In this document: in pieces, positions 55,108-63,005 of the stretch | Numbering within the stretch: position 1 is the stretch's first letter | How the letters are laid out: each line of letters opens with the position of its first letter | Assembly: GCF_020042285.1 (NCBI RefSeq) | Contig: NZ_CP083388.1 | Coordinates: forward strand, 3,374,001 to 3,438,000 | DNA length: 64,000 nt | Reading direction: 5' to 3' | Source: Ferruginibacter albus | GTDB taxonomy: Bacteria; Bacteroidota; Bacteroidia; Chitinophagales; Chitinophagaceae | Position numbers and translations under genes: made by a program | Notes under the pieces: model-generated | The model's database searches: none | Told to the model about the DNA's origin: nothing | What the model saw: the letters and a program-made list of their open reading frames with translations, nothing else

Positions 55108-55797
55108 TTATTTAGGCAGGTGGTAATGAGTTGAAACGTAAAGCAATGCCAGGTCCCAAAAGAAATGACAGAAAATAAGCACTTTGATATTCTTATATTT
55201 CCAATAAAAAGTGGCGAAAACAATTCCTATACAAAATGGACCTACAATATTTTTTACAGTTCCATAACCGATATGAATTGAAGCAAACAAAGCAGCGGAA
55301 ACTAAAATTGCCGCAAAAGCATTTTTAAAAAGCATTTCCAGCCGAGGCTGTAAATATCCCCTAAACAAAAGCTCCTCAGTAATTCCTGCTGTTACTGCCG
55401 CAAACAATAAAAGCAAATTATTCCCTTTAAGCATATGCAATACTTCTTCAAGTTTGGCGCTATGCTCTTTTGTCTTCATTAATACTTGCAGAATAAGAAT
55501 AACGATTGCAGGAAAGATGAGGTTAATCAATAAAATAACAAAAACGTATAAAAGGTATTTCGAGAACTTATATTTATTTTCTTGCCATAACAAGAATTTT
55601 TGTTTCTCAACTTTATCGGCATACAACCACATGGCACCGGCAACTAACCAACAATAGAACCGGGTAAGCCAAAATATGCTGCTATCGATTTTTTGTATTG
55701 ATTTGGAAACACATAACGGGATGAAAAGCATTAATACAAGCAGCAATAAAATGCCGCCAACAATTACATAAGTTTTTTTACCAAGGGTAAAATTCAT
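55108..55797 (-). CDS. CPBP family intramembrane metalloprotease
   Basis: This 229-residue membrane protein has about six helices and the three CPBP (Abi) motifs: GITEELLFRGYL (E-E-x-x-x-R), FASIHIGYG and ICHFFWDLALL. The family includes CaaX prenyl proteases and proteins of bacteriocin immunity; targets are unknown here. It converges on the GAF gene and follows the acyl-CoA dehydrogenase gene on its strand by 43 bp. Confidence 0.9.
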   Translation of the reverse strand: MNFTLGKKTYVIVGGILLLLVLMLFIPLCVSKSIQKIDSSIFWLTRFYCWLVAGAMWLYADKVEKQKFLLWQENKYKFSKYLLYVFVILLINLIFPAIVILILQVLMKTKEHSAKLEEVLHMLKGNNLLLLFAAVTAGITEELLFRGYLQPRLEMLFKNAFAAILVSAALFASIHIGYGTVKNIVGPFCIGIVFATFYWKYKNIKVLIFCHFFWDLALLYVSTHYHLPK

Positions 55798-55840
55798 AGA
55801 TTCTTTGTTTCAAAAAAGAAACGAATATATCTGAAAATCA

Positions 55841-57622
55841 TCACCAGGCAAATCTTTCTGCTTCAATCAATTTATCCGCAATTCGCCTGCGGGCATCTTT
55901 ACTGTTAAAAGATTCTGTTTTGGTAAAACGTTTTATCCCTAATAACATCATACGTTGTTCATCCCCCGAGGCAAAAGAATTAACAGCTTCCTTTGCATAT
56001 TTACTAATATTATCAGCGGTATCGTATAAAAGCGTTTGCAACATATCAGACTGAACGGAAACATTATTCCCTAGTGCAGTTAATTTCTCTACCCTTAATA
56101 AAGCACTTTCTGCAACAAACGTTTCAATAGCCATATCAGCAATGTTCATGATGATCTCTTCTTCACTTTGCAAATTCATCATCAACTTTTGAACAGCAGC
56201 ACCGGCAACCATTAAAATACATTTTTTAAAGTTGATGATCATTTTCCTTTCTTTAGTAAAAGCAGTCTCATCATCATTTCCAAATTCAGGAATGCTCATT
56301 AATTCTTTTGCAATTGCCGTGGCAGGACCCAATAAATTCAATTTGCCTTTCATTGCTCTCTTTAAGATCATATCCACTATCAGCAAACGATTAATTTCAT
56401 TAGTACCTTCAAATATTCTATTAATACGACTATCCCTATAAGCACGACTAATAGCATATTCATCGCTAAACCCATTGCCTCCGTGAATCTGCACGCCTTC
56501 ATCCACCACGTAATCCAGCGTTTCACTTCCATTCACTTTTAAAATGGCGCATTCTACTGCATATTCTTCCGCTGCGCCCAGTAATGCTTCATTAAATGGT
56601 TTGGCTGAATGTATCAATTCGTTCTCTTTATCATCTATCCATTTAGCAGTTCTGTACAATGCACTTTCTGATGCAAATATTTTTATAGCAGATGCTGCCA
56701 GCTTATGCTTGATGGCGCCAAAATTGGCAATAGCCGTTTTAAACTGTTCCCTTGCTTTTGCATATTGAACTGTTGTTTCCAATGCAGCCTTAGAGCCACC
56801 TAATGTTGCAGCACATAATTTTAATCTGCCAATATTTAAAATATTAAATGCTATGATATGCCCCTTTCCGATCTCTCCCAGTAAATTTTCAACAGGCACT
56901 TTACAATCCTGGAAATAGAGTTGTACTGTTGACGATCCTTTAATTCCCATTTTATGTTCTTCCTGTCCTTGAGTAAATCCTTCAAAGCCACGTTCAACAA
57001 TGAAACAGGAAAATTTATCACCATCAATTTTTGCAAACACGGTATATACATCGGCAAAACCGCCATTGGTTATCCAACATTTTTGTCCATTCAATAAATA
57101 ATATTTTCCATCGGCAGATAAAGCCGCTGTTGTTTTAGCACTTAATGCATCACTGCCGCTATTAGGTTCAGTTAAGCCATAAGCGCCTTTCCACTCGCCT
57201 GTCGCCAGTTTTGGAATATACTTTTGTTTTTGTGCTTCGGAACCAAAATATAAAATGGGCAATGTGCCGATTCCAGTGTGAGCAGCTAATGCAACACTAA
57301 ACGAATTGCCACCACCCAATCCTTCATTTACCAATGTAGATGTAATAAAATCTTTCCCTAATCCATTCAACTCTTCAGGAACGGCAGTGCCTAACAATCC
57401 TTGTTCACCGGCTTTGTCCAATAAAGATTGCATTAAGCCCGGCTCCTGCTTATCGATCTTATCCATAACAGGAATTACTTCCGAGTGAAGAAATTGCAGG
57501 CACATTTCCTTCACCATTTTTTGTTCTTCGTTAAAATCTTCGGAGATAAAAGTTTCAGAGGCAGCGCTTTCTTTGATAAGCCATTCACCACCTTGTGTTG
57601 ATGTAAGCGATGTTGTTTCCAT
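55841..57622 (-). CDS. Acyl-CoA dehydrogenase
   Basis: A flavoprotein of 593 residues that desaturates acyl-CoA at the alpha-beta position. The typical segments are GLTEPNSGSDALS (FAD/substrate), ILNIGRLKLCAATLGG, IHGGNGFSDEYAISRAYRD and RIFEGTNEINRLLI, with the likely catalytic Glu in FEGT. The C-terminal extension of about 180 residues after the core resembles that of very-long-chain dehydrogenases. It follows the MarR gene by 57 bp in the same direction and is the natural target of that regulator. Confidence 0.94.
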   Translation of the reverse strand: METTSLTSTQGGEWLIKESAASETFISEDFNEEQKMVKEMCLQFLHSEVIPVMDKIDKQEPGLMQSLLDKAGEQGLLGTAVPEELNGLGKDFITSTLVNEGLGGGNSFSVALAAHTGIGTLPILYFGSEAQKQKYIPKLATGEWKGAYGLTEPNSGSDALSAKTTAALSADGKYYLLNGQKCWITNGGFADVYTVFAKIDGDKFSCFIVERGFEGFTQGQEEHKMGIKGSSTVQLYFQDCKVPVENLLGEIGKGHIIAFNILNIGRLKLCAATLGGSKAALETTVQYAKAREQFKTAIANFGAIKHKLAASAIKIFASESALYRTAKWIDDKENELIHSAKPFNEALLGAAEEYAVECAILKVNGSETLDYVVDEGVQIHGGNGFSDEYAISRAYRDSRINRIFEGTNEINRLLIVDMILKRAMKGKLNLLGPATAIAKELMSIPEFGNDDETAFTKERKMIINFKKCILMVAGAAVQKLMMNLQSEEEIIMNIADMAIETFVAESALLRVEKLTALGNNVSVQSDMLQTLLYDTADNISKYAKEAVNSFASGDEQRMMLLGIKRFTKTESFNSKDARRRIADKLIEAERFAW

Positions 57623-57679
57623 AAAAAACTATTTTAATTGAGCAATCGATTTTCAGTTTTTACGGCAGTTATTCGGTAA

Positions 57680-58120
57680 TTATCTTAAGTTCTCATATAC
57701 AACCTGTAATACTTCTTTAGCTATTTCAATTTGTTGAGGTTTTACATTTTTTAATGCTTCGCCTAATGTTGAGGCTGCAATCGTCATTGTTTTTTCCTGC
57801 AATTGCTGCGCTTCTTTTGTAAGAAATATTTTATTGATACGTCGGTCATTTTTAGAAAGTGTTCGTTTCACCAATTTTTGTTTTTCTAAATTATCTACCA
57901 GCCTGGTGATACTGGGCTTATCTCTAAATGTACAGTCACATAATTGTTGCTGACTTAGTCCATCTTCTCTCCATAAATGATACAGAACACTCCATTGTTC
58001 AATAGTTATATCAATACCGGCTTGTTTAAAATTTTTCTGCAGCCTTCTGGCAATAGCAGTGGATGCTTTACCGGTCATAAAAGCATACAGTTCTCCGTTT
58101 GAAAAATAGTTGTTGGGCAT
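57680..58120 (-). CDS. MarR-family transcriptional regulator
   Basis: A winged-helix repressor of 146 residues. The DNA-binding part includes TIEQWSVLYHLWREDGLSQ, the recognition helix in RDKPSITRLVDNLEKQKLV and the wing KRTLSKNDRR. I placed the start at ATG 58120 (MPNNYFSNGELYAFMTGKAST); an upstream ATG at 58144 would translate the operator palindrome into eight extra residues. The regulator sits just upstream of acyl-CoA dehydrogenase and downstream of its own operator, so it likely controls both, perhaps with a fatty acid or aromatic ligand. Confidence 0.88.
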   Translation of the reverse strand: MPNNYFSNGELYAFMTGKASTAIARRLQKNFKQAGIDITIEQWSVLYHLWREDGLSQQQLCDCTFRDKPSITRLVDNLEKQKLVKRTLSKNDRRINKIFLTKEAQQLQEKTMTIAASTLGEALKNVKPQQIEIAKEVLQVVYENLR

Positions 58121-58140
58121 ATAGTTGTATAAGCAACTAT
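58121..58140. promoter_or_regulatory. Palindromic operator of the MarR regulator
   Basis: ATAGTTG-TATAAG-CAACTAT is a perfect 7+7 inverted repeat that ends directly at the MarR start codon and covers the likely transcription start. It is placed for autoregulation of the MarR and acyl-CoA dehydrogenase unit. Confidence 0.7.
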
Positions 58141-58141
58141 T

Positions 58142-58149
58142 CAAATATA
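58142..58149 (-). promoter_or_regulatory. -7 element of the MarR promoter
   Basis: Minus-strand TATATTTG is a perfect TAnnTTTG match. The transcription start would fall inside the palindrome at 58121-58140, so a bound repressor would block it. Confidence 0.55.
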
Positions 58150-58219
58150 AAGCAAATTGTGTTTATTTTTAAAACAATAATTAAATATTTTTTCATTGTT
58201 GATTTTTAATGCAACATTC

Positions 58220-58250
58220 TTGTGCCGCTCAATTGTACCCCATACCTTTG
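58220..58250 (+). promoter_or_regulatory. Consensus promoter of the glycosyltransferase gene
   Basis: TTG (58220-58222), a 20-bp spacer and TACCTTTG (58243-58250, perfect). The ATG follows 7 bp after the -7 element, so the message has almost no leader. Confidence 0.65.
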
Positions 58251-58257
58251 AACATAC

Positions 58258-59394
58258 ATGTTAGCAGCTATTCTTCTTATTACAGTTATTTTTTTCTTAG
58301 GGTATGCAGTACTGATAGGCTATTATTACAAGGGTTGGAAACAATCAAAAGAAGTGATAATTACCAGTACACATTTTAGTGCATCCATTTCCGTTATTAT
58401 ACCTGCAAGAAATGAGGAAAATAATATTAAAGCTTGCCTCAACGCTGTTTTATCACAAAATTATCCCGCTCATTTATTTGAAGTAATTGTAGTAGATGAT
58501 CATTCTGATGACAAGACCGCAGAGATAGTGCGATCATTCAATACTATACGACTGATATCATTAAAAGATTTTACAGGAAACGAAAAATTAAATTCTTATA
58601 AGAAAAAAGCGATCGAAACGGCTATCGCTCAAGCACAAGGTGATCTGATTGTAACAACTGATGCAGATTGCATTCCTTCAAAAAACTGGCTTTCTGCCAT
58701 TGCATCGTTTTATGAACAAAAAAAATCAGCGTTTATAGCTGGGCCGGTTTGCTATTTCAATTCCGATAAACTAAATTTTATTGAAACCTTCGAGTCCCTC
58801 GATTTTATGAGTATGCAGGGAATAACTGCTGCATCTGTAAATCAAAAATTTCACAGTATGTGCAATGGTGCAAATCTGGCTTATGAAAAAAAAGCATTTA
58901 TAGAAGTAGGCGGCTTTAAGGGAATTGACAATATTGCCAGCGGCGATGATATGCTTTTAATGCATAAAATTTATACCCGCTATCCAGACAGAGTAGATTA
59001 TTTGAAATCGAAAGATGCTATTGTTGAAACACAACCCATGAGCACATTATCGGCTTTTTTTAACCAACGCATACGCTGGGCAAGCAAGGCAGATAAATAT
59101 GATGATAAAAGAATTTTTTGGGTATTGTTGTTTGTGTATTTATTTAATTGCTGGTTTATTATATTATTCATCTATTCACTATTCACCATCCATTATTCAC
59201 TATTACTTGGTTCATTAATTACAAAAACCGTTATTGAATTAGTGCTAATGATTCCAGTAACAAAGTTTTTTTCTCGCCAAAAACTATTGTGGTGGTTTCC
59301 AATAGCTCAACCTTTTCACATCCTGTATATAATCATTGCAGGTTGGCTCGGCAAATTCGGTAGCTATAAATGGAAAGACAGAAAAATAAAATAG
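58258..59394 (+). CDS. Family 2 glycosyltransferase, membrane bound
   Basis: This 378-residue enzyme has an N-terminal helix (residues 2-22), a GT-A domain (ISVIIPARNEENNIKACL, VVDDHSDD, TTDADC as D-x-D, SGDDMLL and QRIRWASK as Q-x-x-R-W), and three C-terminal helices. It resembles processive or membrane-lipid GT2 enzymes; donor and acceptor are unknown. The second C-terminal helix is interrupted by FIYSLFTIHYSLLLGSL, which is encoded by a short DNA repeat (see separate entry). Confidence 0.92.
   Translation: MLAAILLITVIFFLGYAVLIGYYYKGWKQSKEVIITSTHFSASISVIIPARNEENNIKACLNAVLSQNYPAHLFEVIVVDDHSDDKTAEIVRSFNTIRLISLKDFTGNEKLNSYKKKAIETAIAQAQGDLIVTTDADCIPSKNWLSAIASFYEQKKSAFIAGPVCYFNSDKLNFIETFESLDFMSMQGITAASVNQKFHSMCNGANLAYEKKAFIEVGGFKGIDNIASGDDMLLMHKIYTRYPDRVDYLKSKDAIVETQPMSTLSAFFNQRIRWASKADKYDDKRIFWVLLFVYLFNCWFIILFIYSLFTIHYSLLLGSLITKTVIELVLMIPVTKFFSRQKLLWWFPIAQPFHILYIIIAGWLGKFGSYKWKDRKIK
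59164..59205. repeat. ATTCACTATTCACC-type repeat inside the glycosyltransferase
   Basis: About six degenerate 7-bp units of TATTCAC/CATTCAC type occur in a row. They read in frame as part of a membrane helix near the C-terminus. Confidence 0.6.
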
Positions 59395-59435
59395 AACGTT
59401 TTCTTCTTATTTCTTTTCTCTTTTGCATAAAAAAA

Positions 59436-60092
59436 TTACAAATCAAAATTGTGAAAAGCAATCAGGTTAAATTGACCTCGTGAAGTATTTTCCTGTATTT
59501 GTGTCATTGCTCCCGCTTCCATTCTAAATCTATTACTGAATACATAACCCAATCCACCGTACAAGCGATTCCTGTCAAACACCGGTTTATCTGCGTGTAA
59601 AAAAATTTCGTTGTAAGCAGAAAAATAAACAGCCCCCTTTCCCATTTTCTTTTTATTTATCGGAACATTTGCCGATAAAAAATAACGGAACCGCATACGA
59701 AACCTGCTTGCTAAAAAACGTTCTTCAATACGATAACGATGTGATATGCTTACACGATTTATTTTTTGCTTTAACAACACTTGTTGATACAAACGATGTT
59801 CTGTTGTATGAGTTACTTTGCCTCCTGCATTATACACTCTGCCTGAAACAAAAGCATACCCTTGTGCAACACTTACATCAGGTGTTATATTATACATAGC
59901 TGCAGTACGAAGCAATAATTGTTCTCTGTCGTCAATAATATTATAGCTACGGTATTGAGCTTCCGTCCAGATACTCCATTTATCACTTATTTTCCCATTA
60001 CCGAAATAAATAAGCCAGTTGCCAAATTTTGATTGTTGTGCGAACGTATGTGTTGCAGCAAGAAGTAATACAGCTAAAAGTATTTTTCTCAT
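59436..60092 (-). CDS. DUF2490 outer-membrane-like protein
   Basis: A 218-residue protein with signal peptide MRKILLAVLLLAATHTFAQ and then beta strands of a small barrel, rich in Tyr and Arg. Family features are WLIYFGNGKISDKWSIWTE, EHRLYQQV, SHRYRIEER and NRLYGGLGYVFSNRFRMEAG. DUF2490 proteins are presumed outer-membrane proteins of unknown function. It is a single gene. Confidence 0.9.
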   Translation of the reverse strand: MRKILLAVLLLAATHTFAQQSKFGNWLIYFGNGKISDKWSIWTEAQYRSYNIIDDREQLLLRTAAMYNITPDVSVAQGYAFVSGRVYNAGGKVTHTTEHRLYQQVLLKQKINRVSISHRYRIEERFLASRFRMRFRYFLSANVPINKKKMGKGAVYFSAYNEIFLHADKPVFDRNRLYGGLGYVFSNRFRMEAGAMTQIQENTSRGQFNLIAFHNFDL

Positions 60093-60162
60093 AGTCTTTT
60101 ATTGATTTGCAAAAATGCTGCAAAGATTCTTTTAAATTCGTTAAAACTTATTTGTCATCTAA

Positions 60163-61260
60163 ATGTCTTCGATTTTATTATTACCGGGATTATGGAAGCG
60201 CCTGAAAAAAAACAAAGGAGCTTTATTTGGTTTAATAATAATTATAGTTGCCGTATTGATGGCAATATTCGCTTATTACCTGGCTCCTGATTCTTCTCCT
60301 AACGCAGATCTGCAAACAGTAGAAATACAAGCCAAAAAACCAGGCTATCAGCAACTTTTCTTAAAAATTCCAGATATAAGAAATAACAATGCTAATTGGT
60401 TTCAATATTTATTATCCGGCAGACAAAACCAATACAGGTTAATTCCAATAACCGCTTATACTATTAAAGGAGATATAATAACTGTAAATAAATATGTTGA
60501 TGAAGACACAACAGTTTTACAAACCTATTCTGTTAATCAACTCACTAATCATCATCCTGAAAAATTAAATCAAGAAAATATAATTACTAAAAAATATTGG
60601 TTAGGTACAGATAAATTTGGTCGTGATATTTTAAGCAGGCTAATTATTGGTACAAGAATAAGTTTGGCCGTGGGTTTAATTGCTGTACTTATTTCTCTTA
60701 CTATCGGAATTATTTTAGGCGCTTTCGCCGGGTACTACCGTGGATGGATAGACGAAATTATCATGTGGCTGGTAAATGTAACCTGGAGTATACCAACTTT
60801 ATTATTTGTATTTGCTATTACGCTGGCTTTAGGCAAGGGCTTCTGGCAAATATTTATTGCTGTTGGACTAACCATGTGGGTGAGTGTTGCACGTTTAGTA
60901 CGTGGGCAGGTAATTGCTGTTAAAGAATTGGAATATGTTCAGGCAGCAAAAGTATTAGGCTTAAATGATGTTAGAATTATTGTAAAACATATCCTTCCTA
61001 ATATACTAGGACCTGTAATGGTTATCGCAGCTGGAAATTTTGCAACAGCTATAATTATTGAAGCGGGACTGAGCTTTTTAGGCATCGGTATTCAGCCGCC
61101 ACAACCTAGCTGGGGATTAATGATAAAAGAGAATTATAATTTCATTATTACGCACAATCCTTTGCTGGCACTTATTCCGGGATTTGCTATCATGTTACTA
61201 GTACTGGCGTTCAATTTGTTAGGGAATGGATTGAGAGATGCGTTGGACGTGCGGGCTTAA
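60163..61260 (+). CDS. OppC/DppC-type ABC transporter permease
   Basis: This 365-residue inner-membrane protein is a permease of the peptide/nickel uptake class: N-terminal helix (ALFGLIIIIVAVLMAIFAYYL), a soluble insert of about 110 residues, GTDKFGRDILSRLIIGTRISL, five further helices and the EAA-like loop YVQAAKVLGLNDVRIIVKHILPN. The soluble insert (residues about 45-150) is larger than in usual OppC. No OppB, ATPase or binding-protein gene is adjacent. The stop overlaps the convergent Lrp gene at TTAA. Confidence 0.92.
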   Translation: MSSILLLPGLWKRLKKNKGALFGLIIIIVAVLMAIFAYYLAPDSSPNADLQTVEIQAKKPGYQQLFLKIPDIRNNNANWFQYLLSGRQNQYRLIPITAYTIKGDIITVNKYVDEDTTVLQTYSVNQLTNHHPEKLNQENIITKKYWLGTDKFGRDILSRLIIGTRISLAVGLIAVLISLTIGIILGAFAGYYRGWIDEIIMWLVNVTWSIPTLLFVFAITLALGKGFWQIFIAVGLTMWVSVARLVRGQVIAVKELEYVQAAKVLGLNDVRIIVKHILPNILGPVMVIAAGNFATAIIIEAGLSFLGIGIQPPQPSWGLMIKENYNFIITHNPLLALIPGFAIMLLVLAFNLLGNGLRDALDVRA

Positions 61261-61733
61261 TCTTCTTTTGGCGCTACCTGAACATTTCTGTAAAAGCTTT
61301 CTTCCAACGAAATAAAAGTTTCGGTGCGTTCAATCCCTTTTATTTTTTGTAAGGCATCATGTAACACGTAACGCAATTGAGTAATATCCTTGCAGACAAT
61401 TTCAATGAACATACTATAGTTACCTGTTATATAATTAAGACGAACAATTTCCGGAATGCTTTGCAAATCCTTGGCAACAGAATCATACAAGGAGCTTTTT
61501 TCTAAATAAATACCAACAAATGCAGTAATATCATACCCTAATTGTTTGAGATCTACATTGAGTTTTGTACCTTTAACAATACCGAATTCCTGAAGTTTTT
61601 TAATGCGTACATGAATCGTTCCACCGCTGACAAATAACTTCTTCCCCAAATCAGCGTAGGATATTTCCGCAGTTTCCATCATTTCATGAATGATCTGTAG
61701 ATCCAGTTTGTCGAGATTTAATTTTGATGCCAT
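61257..61733 (-). CDS. Lrp/AsnC-family transcriptional regulator
   Basis: This 158-residue regulator has an N-terminal helix-turn-helix (LDLQIIHEMMETAEISYADL through VSGGTIHVRIKKLQEFG) and a C-terminal RAM domain (AFVGIYLEKSSLYDSVAKDL and beyond) that binds amino acids. The target and ligand are unknown. It converges on the permease gene with a 4-bp stop overlap (TTAA), and its promoter region faces the tRNA-like RNA gene. Confidence 0.93.
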   Translation of the reverse strand: MASKLNLDKLDLQIIHEMMETAEISYADLGKKLFVSGGTIHVRIKKLQEFGIVKGTKLNVDLKQLGYDITAFVGIYLEKSSLYDSVAKDLQSIPEIVRLNYITGNYSMFIEIVCKDITQLRYVLHDALQKIKGIERTETFISLEESFYRNVQVAPKED

Positions 61734-61842
61734 TTTACAAAGACAATTTCGTTGTGATTCAACAATAATGCTAATTTATTGAATAAATTCTATATTTACA
61801 AATTTTTTATTAAAATATTTTTAATGTACAGGCATTTTTATA

Positions 61843-61850
61843 TAATTTTG
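61843..61850 (+). promoter_or_regulatory. Candidate promoter of the tRNA-like RNA
   Basis: TAATTTTG matches TAnnTTTG exactly. A start near 61856 would place a small hairpin (TACATC-TGCT-GATGTA, 61869-61884) and then the tRNA-like fold at the 5' part of the transcript. A -33 TTG is not evident. Confidence 0.45.
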
Positions 61851-61890
61851 TCTTATCAAAGTTCTTATTACATCTGCTGATGTAGAAAAT

Positions 61891-62053
61891 TGTGGGGTGA
61901 TGAAATCTTTGGCAGACATGCCCTCTTGTCTCGGGGGTGGAGATTACGGGATAAACTTAGTGTAGAGCCGACCGTCAGGCCGACCAGGATTGACCACTAA
62001 ATCTTTGCACTATAGCTAACTGCTCCGTGGAGGTTCGACCCCTCCCCCTACAG
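61891..62053 (+). ncRNA. tRNA-like noncoding RNA with a 91-nt variable region
   Basis: The ends fold like tRNA. The acceptor stem is TGTGGGG (61891-61897) with CCCTACA (62046-62052), 7 bp with one G-U. Then comes TG, a D stem ATG/CAT with loop AAATCTTTGGCAGA (compare ATTGGTAGA of tRNA-Leu), an anticodon arm CCCTC-TTGTCTC-GGGGG, and at the 3' end a T arm GGAGG-TTCGACC-CCTCC with the TTCGA loop. Between the last two arms lie 91 nt (61938-62028) instead of 4-20. They include a pairing TTAGTG (61957-61962) with CACTAA (61995-62000), AGAT with ATCT outside it, and a direct repeat GCCGACC. No CCA is encoded. It is too short and lacks the landmarks of tmRNA. The function is unknown. Confidence 0.65.
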
Positions 62054-62054
62054 C

Positions 62055-62088
62055 AAAAAGCCTTTGTGAAATTCACAAAGGCTTTTTT
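62055..62088. terminator. Strong terminator after the tRNA-like RNA
   Basis: AAAAAGCCTTTGTG (62055-62068) and CACAAAGGCTTTTT (62074-62087) pair perfectly over 14 bp. On the plus strand it ends in a T run just after the tRNA-like fold. It may also serve the leftward phosphatase gene, whose stop codon is 15 bp away. Confidence 0.9.
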
Positions 62089-62102
62089 ATTTCCAATAAG
62101 TT

Positions 62103-62834
62103 CTAGATATACCTGCCATGTTCATTTGGATAAAAACTAAACACAGGCTTGCTTTGCCAAAATTGTTTTGACTGAACATTGATTGCCGAAAGCTTTCCTT
62201 TAAAAGCGGCGCCGGTATCAATATTCCAAACATTATACGCCTGTATAGGAACATCTATTTTATACTTCACCGTAGGCGTGTGTCCAATATATATCTCGTT
62301 AAAAAGCTGTAACCGTTTAGGAAAAAAAGGAGAACTGACCGGCAAGCTTTTATCCATAGCGATCGCCATTTCCCAAAGTGTTCTATCCCATGTATAATTA
62401 GCCGGATACCGCTCATGCTGCGGACCTCTTAACGAGGAAAACCCTGCATGTATGAACAACTTATTATCATCATCTACATAATAATCCCGTAAGCGTTCCA
62501 AGAAATTAATATGTTGTTTCTTTTTTGTTTTCGTTATCCCAGCATAACTTTTTATAGTTGCTTCACCCCCACTCGAAAACCAAAGCTCATTTACAGTTCC
62601 TGTTTGCAACCATTCCAGGCACCATACATCATGATTGCCTTTAATGAATATGCAGGACTGTTTTGATTCCAACTCCATTAAAAAATCAATTACGCCTGAA
62701 GCTTCGCTCCAGCCATCTACATAATCTCCTAAAAAAATAATGGTATCTTCTTTTTGTAAAGGCATAACAGCCAAAAGTTCCTGCAATGCTTTTAATCCAC
62801 CATGAATATCACCAATAGCAAATACTTGTCTCAT
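62103..62834 (-). CDS. Calcineurin-like serine/threonine phosphatase
   Basis: A metallophosphoesterase of the PPP type, 243 residues. The metal motifs are GDIHGG (Asp9, His11), GDYVDG (Asp37), GNHD (Asn67, His68) and later HAGFSSLRG and IGHTP. The start at 62834 (MRQVFAIGDIHGG) fits the family; an ATG at 62849 would add five residues. It resembles bacterial PrpA-like and ApaH-like enzymes, so it could act on phosphoproteins or dinucleotides. It stands alone. Confidence 0.9.
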   Translation of the reverse strand: MRQVFAIGDIHGGLKALQELLAVMPLQKEDTIIFLGDYVDGWSEASGVIDFLMELESKQSCIFIKGNHDVWCLEWLQTGTVNELWFSSGGEATIKSYAGITKTKKKQHINFLERLRDYYVDDDNKLFIHAGFSSLRGPQHERYPANYTWDRTLWEMAIAMDKSLPVSSPFFPKRLQLFNEIYIGHTPTVKYKIDVPIQAYNVWNIDTGAAFKGKLSAINVQSKQFWQSKPVFSFYPNEHGRYI

Positions 62835-62967
62835 AATTATTGTAAGCAATAGTTTTCAACTTAAATATGCTAACATCAATTTAAGAGAAAACAAGTTGAT
62901 CAATTTACCTTAAATATTTTATATATATAATGCGAGAAAGATAGATGATATGCATTTCATTACCAAA

Positions 62968-62999
62968 TTGTTTACTCATACGCAGAGGTTTTATATTTG
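62968..62999 (+). promoter_or_regulatory. Consensus promoter for trmB
   Basis: TTG (62968-62970), a 21-bp spacer and TATATTTG (62992-62999), a perfect TAnnTTTG. The ATG at 63006 follows 6 bp later, so a leader would be nearly absent. Confidence 0.65.
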
Positions 63000-63005
63000 C
63001 AGGTT

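Noticed and set aside
61891..62053. tmRNA (ssrA)
   Set aside because: The length is less than half of the usual one, there is no resume codon with an ALAA-type tag, and the 5' end lacks the conserved GGATTCGAC-like segment.
61891..62053. Ordinary tRNA (Leu or Asp)
   Set aside because: The variable region is 91 nt and the anticodon loop TTGTCTC has pyrimidines at both positions after GUC, so it would not be a normal decoder.
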